A stretch of 40,768 nucleotides of DNA from Vulcanimicrobiota bacterium (GCA_021107945.1 JAIORV010000183.1:1-40768); one strand, 5' to 3'. Shown: positions 1 to 7,923, numbered from the stretch's first letter. Notes: generated by a model not told the origin, from the sequence alone. Program-made: numbers and translations.

Positions 1-275
1 CAGGACTTACGCATTTCCAAGAAAGAAATGCATGAAACTGTCATCCTGAGCGGAATACGATCTAATTTACTTTAATAGGCATACCTTTCTCAGGAACGGG
101 GCTTACATACCTCCGATGTATTAATCAGCGAAGGATCTCTATCCATGAATAGCGATCTCTCAGGACAACATTCAGGAGATTCTTCGCTATGTGAATCCCC
201 GTACATCAAGGAAATCCCATCCTTCAGAAAATCATCGGATTAAAGTAACTCTCTCATATATCGCTCAGAATGACA
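1..275. repeat. Dispersed repeat, copy A, at the window start
   Basis: A non-coding repeat. Positions 39-275 match, in inverted orientation, 18985-19258 inside the mobile element described there; shared blocks include the stretch at 40-62 and the one at 109-138. Positions 2-13 (AGGACTTACGCA) are a perfect inverted copy of 2036-2047. The rest of the gene-free stretch (276-571) holds one arm of the CTCTGTGG-type repeat at 363-397 and nothing else I can support; the short open frame at 191-394 lies over repeat DNA and is not called as a gene. Confidence 0.7.
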
Positions 276-571
276 AGGCTAACTCCTCATTTTGCGTAAA
301 TCCTAAGATAAAAGAAAAGAGAAAATGGGAACGCTCTTCATTATCCTTCTTCCTTTCACTTAAAACTCTGTGTTCTCTACGCCCTCTGTGGTGAATTGTT
401 AGTCTTTCCGGGTTCATTTAATTATATCACTTTTCGCGAAATATTTATACAAAAAAATCTACAATTATACATGAGGGTGGAAAGGGGTGATAAATAAAAA
501 AAAAGGGGATAAGATGAAATAGACATCAGATCCCGATACTGTATAATAAATTCTCAAGAGGTGATAAAGAT

Positions 572-1108
572 ATGAACAACAACAGGTCAGGGAGAGAGAA
601 GACCGGCAGAGCGATTGCATGTATAGCGATTTTAACGGCGATTCTGCTCTTTATTATTACTACGACTGCCTTACCGGTAGTTGCCGGTGAATTAATCGAA
701 GCTAAATTCACCCCAAAATCTGACAGGGATCCTTTTATGCCGCCAAAGATTGTAAAGGGCAAAATAGTGTCTGATGATGTAAAAGTCACTCCCAATGTCA
801 AGAAAACTCCTGCCAGGAAAGGCGGCAAAGAGCCAAGGGAGAGGAACCTTGTTGCAAAAAAAGCCAAGGGAAAGCATCCTATAGAACTTCCTGGCGTCAG
901 TATAACCGGGATTATTAAGACAAAGACCGGCAATAAAGCAATTATCAATATGAAAGGTAAAAGCAAGATTATCACTACCGGTCAAAAATTAGGTATATGG
1001 AAGGTTTCCTCCGTTGGAAACAGGACTGTGATTCTGACTTCAAAAAACCAGGTGGCGAAAATTGTTTTGCCGTCTGAAACTGCATTCTCAGATAAGAAAA
1101 AGAAATAG
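572..1108 (+). CDS. PilP-like pilus/secretion periplasmic protein
   Basis: 178 residues. An N-terminal hydrophobic segment (about 13-38) anchors or exports the protein. It is followed by the motif RDPFMPP (52-58), a basic low-complexity linker (60-103) and a small beta domain (105-168: ELPGVSITGII, then KAIINMKGKS, then GQKLGIWKVSSVGNRTVIL). RDPF-x-PP followed by a beta domain with G-x-I and a late V-x-L strand is what PilP of type IV pili and GspC-like proteins look like. In that family the protein links the inner-membrane alignment complex to the secretin. The start has a clear Shine-Dalgarno (AGAGGTG). No other pilus genes lie in the window, so the job is inferred from the fold only; a stand-alone relative is possible. 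Confidence 0.6.
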   Translation: MNNNRSGREKTGRAIACIAILTAILLFIITTTALPVVAGELIEAKFTPKSDRDPFMPPKIVKGKIVSDDVKVTPNVKKTPARKGGKEPRERNLVAKKAKGKHPIELPGVSITGIIKTKTGNKAIINMKGKSKIITTGQKLGIWKVSSVGNRTVILTSKNQVAKIVLPSETAFSDKKKK

Positions 1109-1329
1109 TATATGCTTTTTTATATATTCATTTTAAATAGCCGGGGACAATCGTCTTCGGCTAATACTTTTTCATAGAAATCCCGTTATTTTATATTTGG
1201 TATCAGATAAATACGAAGGAAATTCAAATAAGATATAGAATTTTATCCAAACAAATGAAAGGTGCATGTCTTTCGTTTGATTTATCATCGGAATCTTGAA
1301 ATGCAAATATAGAAGGAGGCCGTTTAACA

Positions 1330-1512
1330 ATGAAGCTCTGTCCTCTGCTTAACGGGAAATGTATTGGAGAAGAATGCGAATGGTTCGCAGGAGGAATTAA
1401 TCGATGCACAATGGTAGCTTTGGGAATGCTCTGTGAGGGTATTCATGATATGGGCGTAAACACATATAACCGTTACGTCCCGGTGGAAGAGGAAGAACCT
1501 GTTACAGAATAA
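1330..1512 (+). CDS. Small cysteine-rich protein, unknown function
   Basis: 60 residues with five cysteines (C4, C11, C16, C26, C35) in the first 35 positions and an acidic tail ending EEEEPVTE. A strong ribosome site (AGAAGGAGG) sits just upstream, so translation is likely despite the small size. The spacing C-x6-C-x4-C-x9-C suggests a small metal-binding knuckle, but this is inference. No signal peptide or membrane segment is visible. The 221-bp spacer before it shows no terminator I am sure of, so co-transcription with the PilP-like gene is possible but unproven. I do not recognise the family. Confidence 0.6.
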   Translation: MKLCPLLNGKCIGEECEWFAGGINRCTMVALGMLCEGIHDMGVNTYNRYVPVEEEEPVTE

Positions 1513-1639
1513 AATAAGAAATAATTTTCTTCGAAAACAAGTAAGGGATTTCTATCTTCAGGTTCCCTGATAATAATTGTCCATTTTATTCTTTGAAGGC
1601 GTTAATGGCGATAACTGAAGTTTCGGCCGACAGCCAAAA

Positions 1640-1789
1640 TTGAGAAACAAAGAAGAACTCAGAGGCCTGATATTAAAGGCCGATAGAAAAAGTGTACACA
1701 TATTATATTCGCGCTATTCACCGAGAATTGATGAGGACATATTTAATGTGGAAGACGAAGAGACAACTCTCGATGACGTCGTTATTTAA
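1640..1789 (+). CDS. Possible small acidic-tailed protein or gene remnant
   Basis: An open frame of 49 codons from a TTG start, reading LRNKEELRGL and ending EDEETTLDDVVI. The frame opens only seven codons further upstream (after TGA at 1616-1618) and contains no ATG or GTG start and no clear ribosome site. The protein-like composition with a charged C-terminus makes it worth noting, but it may be a decayed gene end. Low confidence. Confidence 0.2.
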   Translation: MRNKEELRGLILKADRKSVHILYSRYSPRIDEDIFNVEDEETTLDDVVI

Positions 1790-1804
1790 GTTTTGTGAAA
1801 TTGT

Positions 1805-2047
1805 TATTATCCACCGCAGAGTTCGCAGAGGCCACTGAAACAAGCTTGCCCTGACGAAGGCCGGGGTTCAGTGTAGGCGCAGAGATTTAAACGAAGTGAG
1901 CATTAAAAGTGATATATCGCAGTATTTGCAAGCTTCGCTATGTGAGTTTCCGGACACAAGATAATCGCGTCTTTGAGAAAGTCATTAGAGTCAGGCAATT
2001 CCTTCACGATCCGCTCGAAATTATGCTATGATAATTGCGTAAGTCCT
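1805..2047. repeat. Composite dispersed repeats including copy B
   Basis: The 421-bp gene-free stretch 1790-2211 holds a CACCGCAGAG-type repeat (1811-1888), then a block at 1934-2017 that aligns with the repeat inside the 18.9-kb mobile element (shared words GGACACAAGATAATCGCGTC and GATCCGCTC), then the 12-bp inverted partner (2036-2047) of the window start. No open frame of note is present. Confidence 0.6.
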
Positions 2048-2087
2048 CTTGTTCATATAATTTAACAATCTTGTTACATTTTCTTTA

Positions 2088-2114
2088 TTGACTACTATCA
2101 CATTATTATATAAA
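2088..2114 (+). promoter_or_regulatory. Candidate sigma70-type promoter for the 2212 gene
   Basis: TTGACT at 2088-2093 and TATAAA at 2109-2114 with a 15-bp spacer, slightly short of the usual 17. The leader that follows carries a small G/C hairpin (CAGGGG at 2139-2144 against CCCCTG at 2153-2158) before the GGAGG ribosome site at 2201-2205. Confidence 0.35.
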
Positions 2115-2211
2115 CTATAGGTGTAGGATATTAAATAACAGGGGGGGAGTTACCCCTGATTATTTGTATTTGTATATTTAGTCTTTCATCTCAACACTCT
2201 GGAGGCTTTTG

Positions 2212-3021
2212 ATGGATCCGGCAATCTCCCGAATTTCAAAACAAATTAATCAAGGGCAATTAATTTCAGATTCATCTGTTAATAAAGCTATATCTGAAAA
2301 GCCGGCAACAATTAATACCACGGATTCGTTCAAAAAGAGCAGCAGACGCGATTTTTTTAATAGAATAAAGCCCAGAAACTTATGGGAGAAACCTTTTAAG
2401 AATGTAGATAATAAAGATTGGCAGGAATTCTCCGAAAAAGCACTCCTGCTGAAAGAATCTACAAATGTTTTAGCATATTCCACCCTTGCTCTGCCCTATA
2501 TATCCGTATTTGGAGCCGTTGGAGCCCTGGGACTCACAGCGGTTTCCGTTGCAGGACTGAAATCATCAAAGAATCAAGCTGAAATAGCTGACAGAGCCGC
2601 CAGTGCCGGGTGGGGCATACAGACAAGTCTCCAGATGGCAGTCAAAGCTTTCAAAATGGGTAAGACCGCAACAAAGATAGCCGCCGGACTTGGAGTTGTC
2701 GGGGGAGTCCTTGAAACAGGGCTCGGCATAAAACGAGTTATTGACGGGAAAAAGACAGGTGACAAGGAGAAAATAAAAATTGGACTACTTGATATCGCTA
2801 CGGGCGTAACCTGGGCAGTTTCTTCCGCACTCATACCACCGCCACTTGGATCAGCACTGTTTATCGGGGCGGCACTTTTAAAAACAGGATATATGAACAA
2901 GGAGAAGGTCAAAAAAAGTGCTGTTAAGATTGCCGGAAAAATAAAGGGGTGGGTAGAGAAAAAAATCAATGATCCTTTTAAAAACATAGGTGTTGACATT
3001 GCATCGACACCGGCTTCATAA
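2212..3021 (+). CDS. Gly/Ala-rich helical protein, possibly membrane-associated
   Basis: 269 residues from the ATG; a TTG one codon upstream would also work, but the GGAGG at 2201-2205 is better spaced for the ATG. A polar N-terminus (1-85) is followed by hydrophobic, Gly/Ala-rich stretches at about 87-117, 155-175 and 194-225, separated by charged segments, and a basic C-terminal helix (228-256). There is no signal peptide. The small-residue-rich helices resemble membrane-inserting or amphipathic helical hairpins. I do not recognise a family and assign no function. The isoaspartyl peptidase gene starts 18 bp downstream, so the two are probably co-transcribed. Confidence 0.55.
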   Translation: MDPAISRISKQINQGQLISDSSVNKAISEKPATINTTDSFKKSSRRDFFNRIKPRNLWEKPFKNVDNKDWQEFSEKALLLKESTNVLAYSTLALPYISVFGAVGALGLTAVSVAGLKSSKNQAEIADRAASAGWGIQTSLQMAVKAFKMGKTATKIAAGLGVVGGVLETGLGIKRVIDGKKTGDKEKIKIGLLDIATGVTWAVSSALIPPPLGSALFIGAALLKTGYMNKEKVKKSAVKIAGKIKGWVEKKINDPFKNIGVDIASTPAS

Positions 3022-3039
3022 AACAAGCAGGTATAATAC

Positions 3040-3948
3040 ATGAAACCAGCAATAATTGTCCACGGTGGCGCATGGGACATTCCTGATAAAATATGGCAGG
3101 CACATAAAGAGGGATGCACAAAAGCTCTTGAAAAAGGCATGGAGATGTTGGAAACAGGAGCATCGGCAATTGACGCCGTGGAAGAATGTATAAAAATAAT
3201 GGAAATGAACCCTGTTTTCGACGCAGGAAGGGGTTCTTTTTTAAATATTGACGGAAAAATCGAGATGGATGCAGGGATTATGGATGGAAAAGATCTGTCA
3301 TTCGGAGCGATCGGAGGAATCGACGGAATATATCATCCTGTCTCTCTTGCAAGAAAAGTGATGGAAGAAACCGAACATGTTTTCCTGGCGGGCAATGGAG
3401 CGCATAAATTTGCAAGAAAGATGGGATTTCAGAAGATTCCCTATGAAAAATTATTGGTGGGAAGGGAATTGGATAGATGGCTCAGGATAAAAGACGATCC
3501 CGATTTCAGAACAAGGACTGTATTTGAAGAAGATAAAAAAGGAAGAATAGACAAAGACGGTATAAGAGTTGATACAGTGGGCGCGGTCGCAATTGATATT
3601 AACGGCGATATCTCCTCTGCGACATCAACGGGTGGAATACCCAAGAAAATGAGCGGTAGAATCGGAGACGCCCCCATAGTGGGATGTGGATTCTATGCGG
3701 ATAATTTGGCGGGAGGCGCATCTGCGACCGGTTGGGGCGAGCAGATTATGAAAATATGTATGTGTAAAACTGCTGTTGATTTTCTATCGGAAGGACTGGA
3801 TCCCATGGAGGCTGCGAGGAGAGCCGTGGAAGTCCTGGAAACCCGTGTTGACGGCAGCGGAGGAATTATCCTTATCGATAGCAAAGGAAGAATAGGACAT
3901 GCATATAATACACCAAGAATGGCGTTTGAATTTTCATATGCCGTCTGA
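3040..3948 (+). CDS. iaaA: Isoaspartyl peptidase/L-asparaginase (Ntn-hydrolase)
   Basis: 302 residues, the usual length for the plant-type asparaginase family. These enzymes are made as an inactive precursor and cut themselves just before a threonine, which becomes the nucleophile; they release aspartate from isoaspartyl dipeptides or hydrolyse asparagine. The N-terminus IIVHGGAW and the segment VFDAGRGSFLN (59-69) are typical of the alpha part. The cleavage site is D178-T179 in DTVGAVAID, so T179 would head the beta subunit. SATSTGG (193-199) and GCGFYADN also match the family. No signal peptide, so cytosolic. It lies 18 bp after the preceding gene; only a weak ribosome site is visible. Confidence 0.92.
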   Translation: MKPAIIVHGGAWDIPDKIWQAHKEGCTKALEKGMEMLETGASAIDAVEECIKIMEMNPVFDAGRGSFLNIDGKIEMDAGIMDGKDLSFGAIGGIDGIYHPVSLARKVMEETEHVFLAGNGAHKFARKMGFQKIPYEKLLVGRELDRWLRIKDDPDFRTRTVFEEDKKGRIDKDGIRVDTVGAVAIDINGDISSATSTGGIPKKMSGRIGDAPIVGCGFYADNLAGGASATGWGEQIMKICMCKTAVDFLSEGLDPMEAARRAVEVLETRVDGSGGIILIDSKGRIGHAYNTPRMAFEFSYAV

Positions 3949-4002
3949 AGTCTCTTGATCGCAATTCTGTAAATTAATTTTTGAAAGGGGATTCCCATAA
4001 AA

Positions 4003-4896
4003 ATGAAAAAGCCGGTTTTTGCAATTGCAATTTTTTTTTTAATAGTGTCTCTATCCTCAATCCCAACACAGGCTGAGGAGAGAATAGGAATAAACTGTAA
4101 TTTTTACCCCGAGATAAAGCCATTTTTGAGCAGGATAGATCCTGATAAAATCAGCATAAAATACTTCAATGGACTCGAATTCTATTCGGCAAAAATAAAG
4201 GGTAAGGAAATAGTTATTTTTATGGGTGGAGCCGATCAGGCGGCCGCCTCTGCAAACTTACAAAAAGCAATTGATGAATTCAAACTGACAAAAATAATCG
4301 TAAGCGGCATATGCGGCAGCATATCACCTGACGTTCACATTGGCGATGTTGTGATCCCGGAGCGTTGGGCAAACCATACATACGCTTACCTGTCACCGAA
4401 GAACAAGAATTTCGCTCCGTTTTTCAAGCCCGAGGCAGGTTTTTCGGTTCCATACGGATTTATGTATCACGACAGGAAAGAATTAAACCTGATGGTGGGA
4501 TATGGCGATATTGTAAAAGAAATGATGTGGTTCCCCGTGGATGGAGAGCTTATGAAAGTGGCAGGTAAAATCAAGTCCCGGGTTAAACTGAAGAAGATTG
4601 ATACGGAAAAACCCCGGTTGTTGATTGGTGGAAACGGCGTATCCGGCAGTTGGTTTGTTGATAACTATGAATACCGTCTTCACCTTCGAAAGTACTTCAA
4701 GGCGGAAGTGGTTGACATAGAATCCCAGGCGTTATGCCAGGTTGCAATGATGAACAGAATCCCGATTCTTGTTGTTAGATGCGTTTCCGACTATGCGGGA
4801 AACGAGAAAGGCGAGCATAACAAAGCTTTGAAAAACCTTTTTATTGCCGCCGGGAATTCAACGGAGGTTGTCTGGAAGATAATAGAAGAATTGTAG
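4003..4896 (+). CDS. Exported nucleoside phosphorylase/nucleosidase-fold protein
   Basis: 297 residues. A signal peptide (1-24, cut predicted after TQA) is followed by a phosphorylase-superfamily domain: the GG-x-DQAAAS region (75-83), IIVSGICGS (98-106), the IGDVVIPE segment (113-120), DIESQA (238-243) and VRCVSDYAG (258-266). D263 matches the catalytic aspartate of MTA/SAH nucleosidase and E240 the ribose-binding glutamate, although the usual E-M-E-x-A is E-S-Q-A here. An extracytoplasmic location is unusual for MTA/SAH nucleosidases and suggests salvage of external nucleosides or a divergent substrate. It follows the isoaspartyl peptidase by 54 bp in the same direction. Confidence 0.8.
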   Translation: MKKPVFAIAIFFLIVSLSSIPTQAEERIGINCNFYPEIKPFLSRIDPDKISIKYFNGLEFYSAKIKGKEIVIFMGGADQAAASANLQKAIDEFKLTKIIVSGICGSISPDVHIGDVVIPERWANHTYAYLSPKNKNFAPFFKPEAGFSVPYGFMYHDRKELNLMVGYGDIVKEMMWFPVDGELMKVAGKIKSRVKLKKIDTEKPRLLIGGNGVSGSWFVDNYEYRLHLRKYFKAEVVDIESQALCQVAMMNRIPILVVRCVSDYAGNEKGEHNKALKNLFIAAGNSTEVVWKIIEEL

Positions 4897-4977
4897 ATAT
4901 TATTTTTCGATCTAAAATATTTTATCTGAAAGGACTAATTATAAATTGGTCGAAAGTTTTTTGAAAGGGGGTTTAAT

Positions 4978-5571
4978 ATGAGTGCGGATATTGCCAGAAA
5001 AAAATTCGAGCAGTTAAAATCGAAAATTGAAAACGGAACAGTTCATTCGCTGGTTCGTCGTGTTGGCTATGGCAGAGTTGCCGAGATCGGGGAAGAAGAA
5101 GGCTCATCGCACCTTCCCACTTTATCGGGGCAGTTGAATGGCTTTGATCTCAATTTCTATTTCAGTCCTTATCCCGATGGAGGTCATCTTCTCAACATCG
5201 AAGCCAGGATTATCTGTCCTTTCAAGTTGAGATTGACACTCGAAAAACAAGAAACCAAATCAAATAAGTTTAAACCCGTCTATCAACTCCCTGTATCGGA
5301 AATTGAAGTTGACGTCAAGGAATTTGACGAACGGTACTTTATCGAGACTATAGAGGAAGAGCCTGTCAGGAAATTCCTGGCTATACAGGAAAATAGAAAA
5401 ATGATTGATGAACTTGAGGATTTTGACAGTCTTTCTTTCCAATATAAACATCTTAAACTCCTCTATTATTTGGAGAAAATTGATGGGCTTGATATTGATC
5501 AGCTATTTAAGAGAATTAAGCTCATGACTAAAATGGGCAAGGTCCTCCATGAATTGGAAGTTCCGAAATAG
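4978..5571 (+). CDS. Conserved-looking cytosolic protein, unknown function
   Basis: 197 residues with a strong ribosome site (GAAAGGGGG, 8 bp before the ATG). Residues 1-95 appear mixed alpha/beta with an aromatic run LNFYFSPYPDGGHLLNIEAR, and 130-197 are helical and charged. There is no signal peptide, membrane segment or known motif. Codon use and composition match the neighbours. It is followed by a good intrinsic terminator, so it closes the transcription unit that may start at 2212. Confidence 0.6.
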   Translation: MSADIARKKFEQLKSKIENGTVHSLVRRVGYGRVAEIGEEEGSSHLPTLSGQLNGFDLNFYFSPYPDGGHLLNIEARIICPFKLRLTLEKQETKSNKFKPVYQLPVSEIEVDVKEFDERYFIETIEEEPVRKFLAIQENRKMIDELEDFDSLSFQYKHLKLLYYLEKIDGLDIDQLFKRIKLMTKMGKVLHELEVPK

Positions 5572-5618
5572 TCGCTCAATAGATACGAAAACGGCAAGAA
5601 ACAAATTGATATGAAATC

Positions 5619-5654
5619 AAAAAGCGAGATTGAACCTTAACAGTTTCGCTTTTT
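5619..5654 (+). terminator. Rho-independent terminator
   Basis: Perfect 9-bp stem (AAAAAGCGA at 5619-5627, TCGCTTTTT at 5646-5654) with an 18-nt loop and an A-tract/T-tract pair, 47 bp after the stop of the preceding gene. Confidence 0.7.
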
Positions 5655-5684
5655 ATTTATGTTTATGTCCATTCCATGTAGCGT

Positions 5685-5698
5685 GGGTCTTCAGACCC
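5685..5698. repeat. Short palindrome in intergenic repeat word
   Basis: GGGTCT-TC-AGACCC, a perfect 6-2-6 hairpin preceded by GTAGCGT. It belongs to the set of hairpin words found in several spacers of this window. Confidence 0.5.
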
Positions 5699-5774
5699 GC
5701 CAATATATTGTGTTTCAATTTTGGACAGGTGACATAAAAACCGCGAGTGAGAAAAACAACAGGGAGGTTATAAT

Positions 5775-6605
5775 ATGCTCATGAAAAATCCCGACTTTAT
5801 ACAGGGCATCGAGGTAAAGAAAACCAGGGTCAATGATGTTGAAATCGCATACAGGATATTCGGACAGGGACATCCACTTCTTATGATAATGGGATTCGGC
5901 GGAAATATGGAGGTATGGCAGCCTGATTTGTTGGAAGAACTATCTCGAAATTTCAGAGTTATCATTTTCGATAACAGGGGAATCGGCGAATCGACAGCAA
6001 CAGACAGGGAATTTACAATTGAGCTTTTTGCTGAAGATACGGTGGGCTTGATGAACGCCTTGAATATCGGGAGCGCATATGTCATGGGATTCTCAATGGG
6101 CACGATGATCGCCCTTCAGATGGCTGTTGATTTTCCCGGGAAGATTGACAAGCTCGTGCTATATGCCGCGGAATGCGGCGGAAAAGAGGCATTACCTCAT
6201 TCGAAAGATGTGTGGGCTATCCTCGAGGATACATCAATGCCCCTTGAAGAAAAACATGTGAAAACCCTCAGGATTCTCCTTCCTGAAAAGTGGCGCAACG
6301 AGCATCCGTCTCCCGCGGAATACTTCCCGCCCGTATCCGTGGAAATTTCGATGGAAAGCATGAACCGACAGTTCAAGGCAATTACCGACTGGAAAGGATG
6401 TTATGACAAACTCGGAAAAATAGACAAGTCCACACTTCTTGTGGCGGGAGCCGATGACATGATTATTCCCCCGGGAAATTTATTTATAATCGGCGAACAA
6501 ATTCCATCCTCCTGGGTTGTCCAGTTGCGGGGATGCGGACATGGAATGATGTACCAGGAACCGGGGAAATTATGTAAGGTTGTAAGTACATTCCTGGAGA
6601 TATAA
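5775..6605 (+). CDS. Alpha/beta hydrolase
   Basis: 276 residues, typical for a single-domain hydrolase. The catalytic triad is visible: S107 in the nucleophile elbow GFSMG (105-109), an acid at D227 or D228 in AGADDMI, and H256 in GCGHGM. The oxyanion loop is MGFGG (39-43), and the FDNRGIGES segment (65-73) is the usual strand-loop before the elbow. No signal peptide, so cytosolic. The substrate cannot be told from the sequence; relatives include esterases, lactonases and C-C hydrolases. A GGGAGG ribosome site precedes the ATG by 8 bp. It sits alone between a terminator and a repeat. Confidence 0.88.
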   Translation: MLMKNPDFIQGIEVKKTRVNDVEIAYRIFGQGHPLLMIMGFGGNMEVWQPDLLEELSRNFRVIIFDNRGIGESTATDREFTIELFAEDTVGLMNALNIGSAYVMGFSMGTMIALQMAVDFPGKIDKLVLYAAECGGKEALPHSKDVWAILEDTSMPLEEKHVKTLRILLPEKWRNEHPSPAEYFPPVSVEISMESMNRQFKAITDWKGCYDKLGKIDKSTLLVAGADDMIIPPGNLFIIGEQIPSSWVVQLRGCGHGMMYQEPGKLCKVVSTFLEI

Positions 6606-6618
6606 TGCTTTTTTAATT

Positions 6619-6674
6619 TCACCACAGAGGACACAGAGGGCACGGAGGGCTTTTCAACGCAGAGACCGCGGAGG
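6619..6674. repeat. CACAGAGG/CGCAGAG-type dispersed repeat
   Basis: Direct runs of CACAGAGG, CACGGAGG and CGCAGAGACCGCGGAGG right after the hydrolase stop. The same words recur at about a dozen other intergenic places in the window. Confidence 0.6.
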
Positions 6675-6732
6675 TTTTTCGATATCCTAACCTCTGACCT
6701 CTGATTTGAGACTATCGAAGAAGGTGTAATTT

Positions 6733-6867
6733 TTGACAAGCATCATAAATATTGTGGTTAACGTTGCCGATGGAAAAGGTTCCAACCAGGGAGTAAAAGC
6801 ACATGAGAAAAAAAGCGGAATCAAATTCAGATTCCCCGGAATGTACATAGGGGAAGCGTTTGCCTAA
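6733..6867 (+). CDS. Possible 44-residue protein or remnant
   Basis: An open frame from TTG with a fair ribosome site (GAAGGTG, about 8 bp upstream), starting TSIINIVVNVADGKG after the initiator and ending PGMYIGEAFA. Its stop overlaps the 3' end of hicB on the other strand by four bases. It could be a fragment of a decayed gene; no family recognised. Confidence 0.2.
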   Translation: MTSIINIVVNVADGKGSNQGVKAHEKKSGIKFRFPGMYIGEAFA

Positions 6868-7211
6868 GCGGCGCTGTGAAATCCCCGTGTCAGGCAATAA
6901 ATTACTTCTTGATTCAAAGAAATGTTTTCTTCTTTAGCTCTGTCGGATAAACATTTGTGAAGAGAACGAGGGAGTCTGACAAGGAATTTTCCGCTAAATT
7001 CTCGAGATTCGAATGGAGATGGAATTTCTATTTTCTTTTCAATTGCTATTTCTTTCCATTCGTTAAAAACAATGCGAAGTTCTGAAATAGCAGACTCCTG
7101 GGTATCTCCAAAAGCGGATATTTCAGGAATTTCTTCTATATATGCGCCAAAATCCTTATCCCTCCTATCAAGAAAGAGTTTGATTGTATAATCTTCAAAT
7201 TTATATGACAT
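6864..7211 (-). CDS. hicB: HicB family antitoxin
   Basis: 115 residues from the ATG at 7209-7211, chosen because GGAGGAG lies just upstream; a longer frame runs back to 7355 but only overlaps hicA. The N-terminal part (MSYKFEDYTIKLFLDRRDKD, then the GAYIEEIPEISAFGDT segment, then AISELRIVFNEW) is the partly degraded RNase H-like HicB fold that covers the toxin. The C-terminus (about 77-110: GKFLVRLPRSLHKCL, then AKEENISLNQEVIYCL) is a ribbon-helix-helix DNA-binding domain, so the protein should both neutralise HicA and repress the operon. It overlaps hicA by 11 bp, which suggests translational coupling. Confidence 0.85.
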   Translation of the reverse strand: MSYKFEDYTIKLFLDRRDKDFGAYIEEIPEISAFGDTQESAISELRIVFNEWKEIAIEKKIEIPSPFESREFSGKFLVRLPRSLHKCLSDRAKEENISLNQEVIYCLTRGFHSAA

Positions 7212-7440
7212 TATTCTCCTCCAAAATTCCCAAAAATTGTTTGACTTGATATTCCTTGGCATATTCCTTTGTTTCTTGCACCGGAAGCAGTCTTTTAAAT
7301 TCATCATTATAATATTGAAAATGACTCCCCCTGGAGCGAACACAAGTGAAACCAAATTTATTTAAAAGATTACAAAATTCATTAAACCTTAAGTTTGCAA
7401 CTGAATTTATTGCTTTATCTAAAAGCTTATCTTTTTTCAT
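7201..7440 (-). CDS. hicA: HicA family mRNA interferase toxin
   Basis: 79 residues, the normal small size. The core is FNEFCNLLNKFGFTCVRSRG followed by SHFQYYND. H40 in RGSH is the conserved catalytic histidine of this double-stranded-RNA-binding-like fold. HicA cleaves mRNA and stops translation when HicB is lost. It is the first gene of the pair (order hicA-hicB). No strong ribosome site precedes it, and a palindrome lies 10 bp upstream of the start, so initiation and repression probably meet in the same short leader. Confidence 0.85.
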   Translation of the reverse strand: MKKDKLLDKAINSVANLRFNEFCNLLNKFGFTCVRSRGSHFQYYNDEFKRLLPVQETKEYAKEYQVKQFLGILEENNVI

Positions 7441-7449
7441 ACTTTAATA

Positions 7450-7465
7450 GTATCATGGGTGATAC
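7450..7465. promoter_or_regulatory. Candidate HicB operator upstream of hicA
   Basis: Perfect inverted repeat GTATCA-TGGG-TGATAC, beginning 10 bp before the hicA start codon. A ribbon-helix-helix dimer such as HicB commonly binds short palindromes of this size over its own promoter. Confidence 0.55.
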
Positions 7466-7614
7466 CAAATCGTCAATAGAGAGGAGGAAACAAAATTACC
7501 TTCAATCGCATACATAGCCGACAACGACGACACAAACAAAGTCTATTCCGGTTCCGTCGTTGGAGTGGAGGAAGGGGAATAGATAATATTAATGAAATTG
7601 TTTCTGTGAAGAAT

Positions 7615-7923
7615 TCATAGGATGGGGTCCATTATAAACAGACCATAAATTGACAAACATCCAAATTCAAGTGTTTGTCTTAACATCATATTGGTCTGCA
7701 CACCATGCCTTCTAATAGTTGACAATAAAGATAAAGAGAGAAACTTCTGAAACTGATATAATAAAGAGACAAATATCCACCTTTCAGGATCTATGCTTAT
7801 CAAGAATTCATAACTTAGGCGAACCAATTCTTCTGCGTTGATAAATACATCTTCATAGTCTCTTTGCGCATTCTTCATTAAAGCATGCTCGGATTCAGAT
7901 AGTCCTATGGTTGAAAATTTCAT
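7615..7923 (-). CDS. Unknown helical protein, probably truncated
   Basis: 102 residues from the ATG at 7921-7923, which has a GGAGAG ribosome site nine bases upstream. The protein is helical (ISIDPERWIFVSLLYQF, then LSLSLLSTIRRHGVQTN, then the MMLRQTLEFGCLSIYGLF segment) and stops abruptly after a helix that looks like the middle of a larger domain. The shape resembles the N-terminal third of larger, uncharacterised alpha-helical proteins often found near mobile DNA, so I suspect a 3' truncation. The 7441-7614 spacer upstream of hicA shows one short open stretch without a start and nothing else. Confidence 0.4.
   Translation of the reverse strand: MKFSTIGLSESEHALMKNAQRDYEDVFINAEELVRLSYEFLISIDPERWIFVSLLYQFQKFLSLSLLSTIRRHGVQTNMMLRQTLEFGCLSIYGLFIMDPIL

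Noticed and set aside
191-394. 67-codon open frame
   Set aside because: It runs across dispersed repeat DNA, has no ribosome site and a low-complexity end; not a gene.
526-975. Open frame antisense to the PilP-like gene
   Set aside because: The plus-strand frame has the ribosome site, signal segment and family motifs; the antisense frame is a shadow.
7212-7355. N-terminal extension of HicB
   Set aside because: The extension only reads hicA in another frame; the ATG at 7211 has a GGAGGAG site and gives the normal HicB length.
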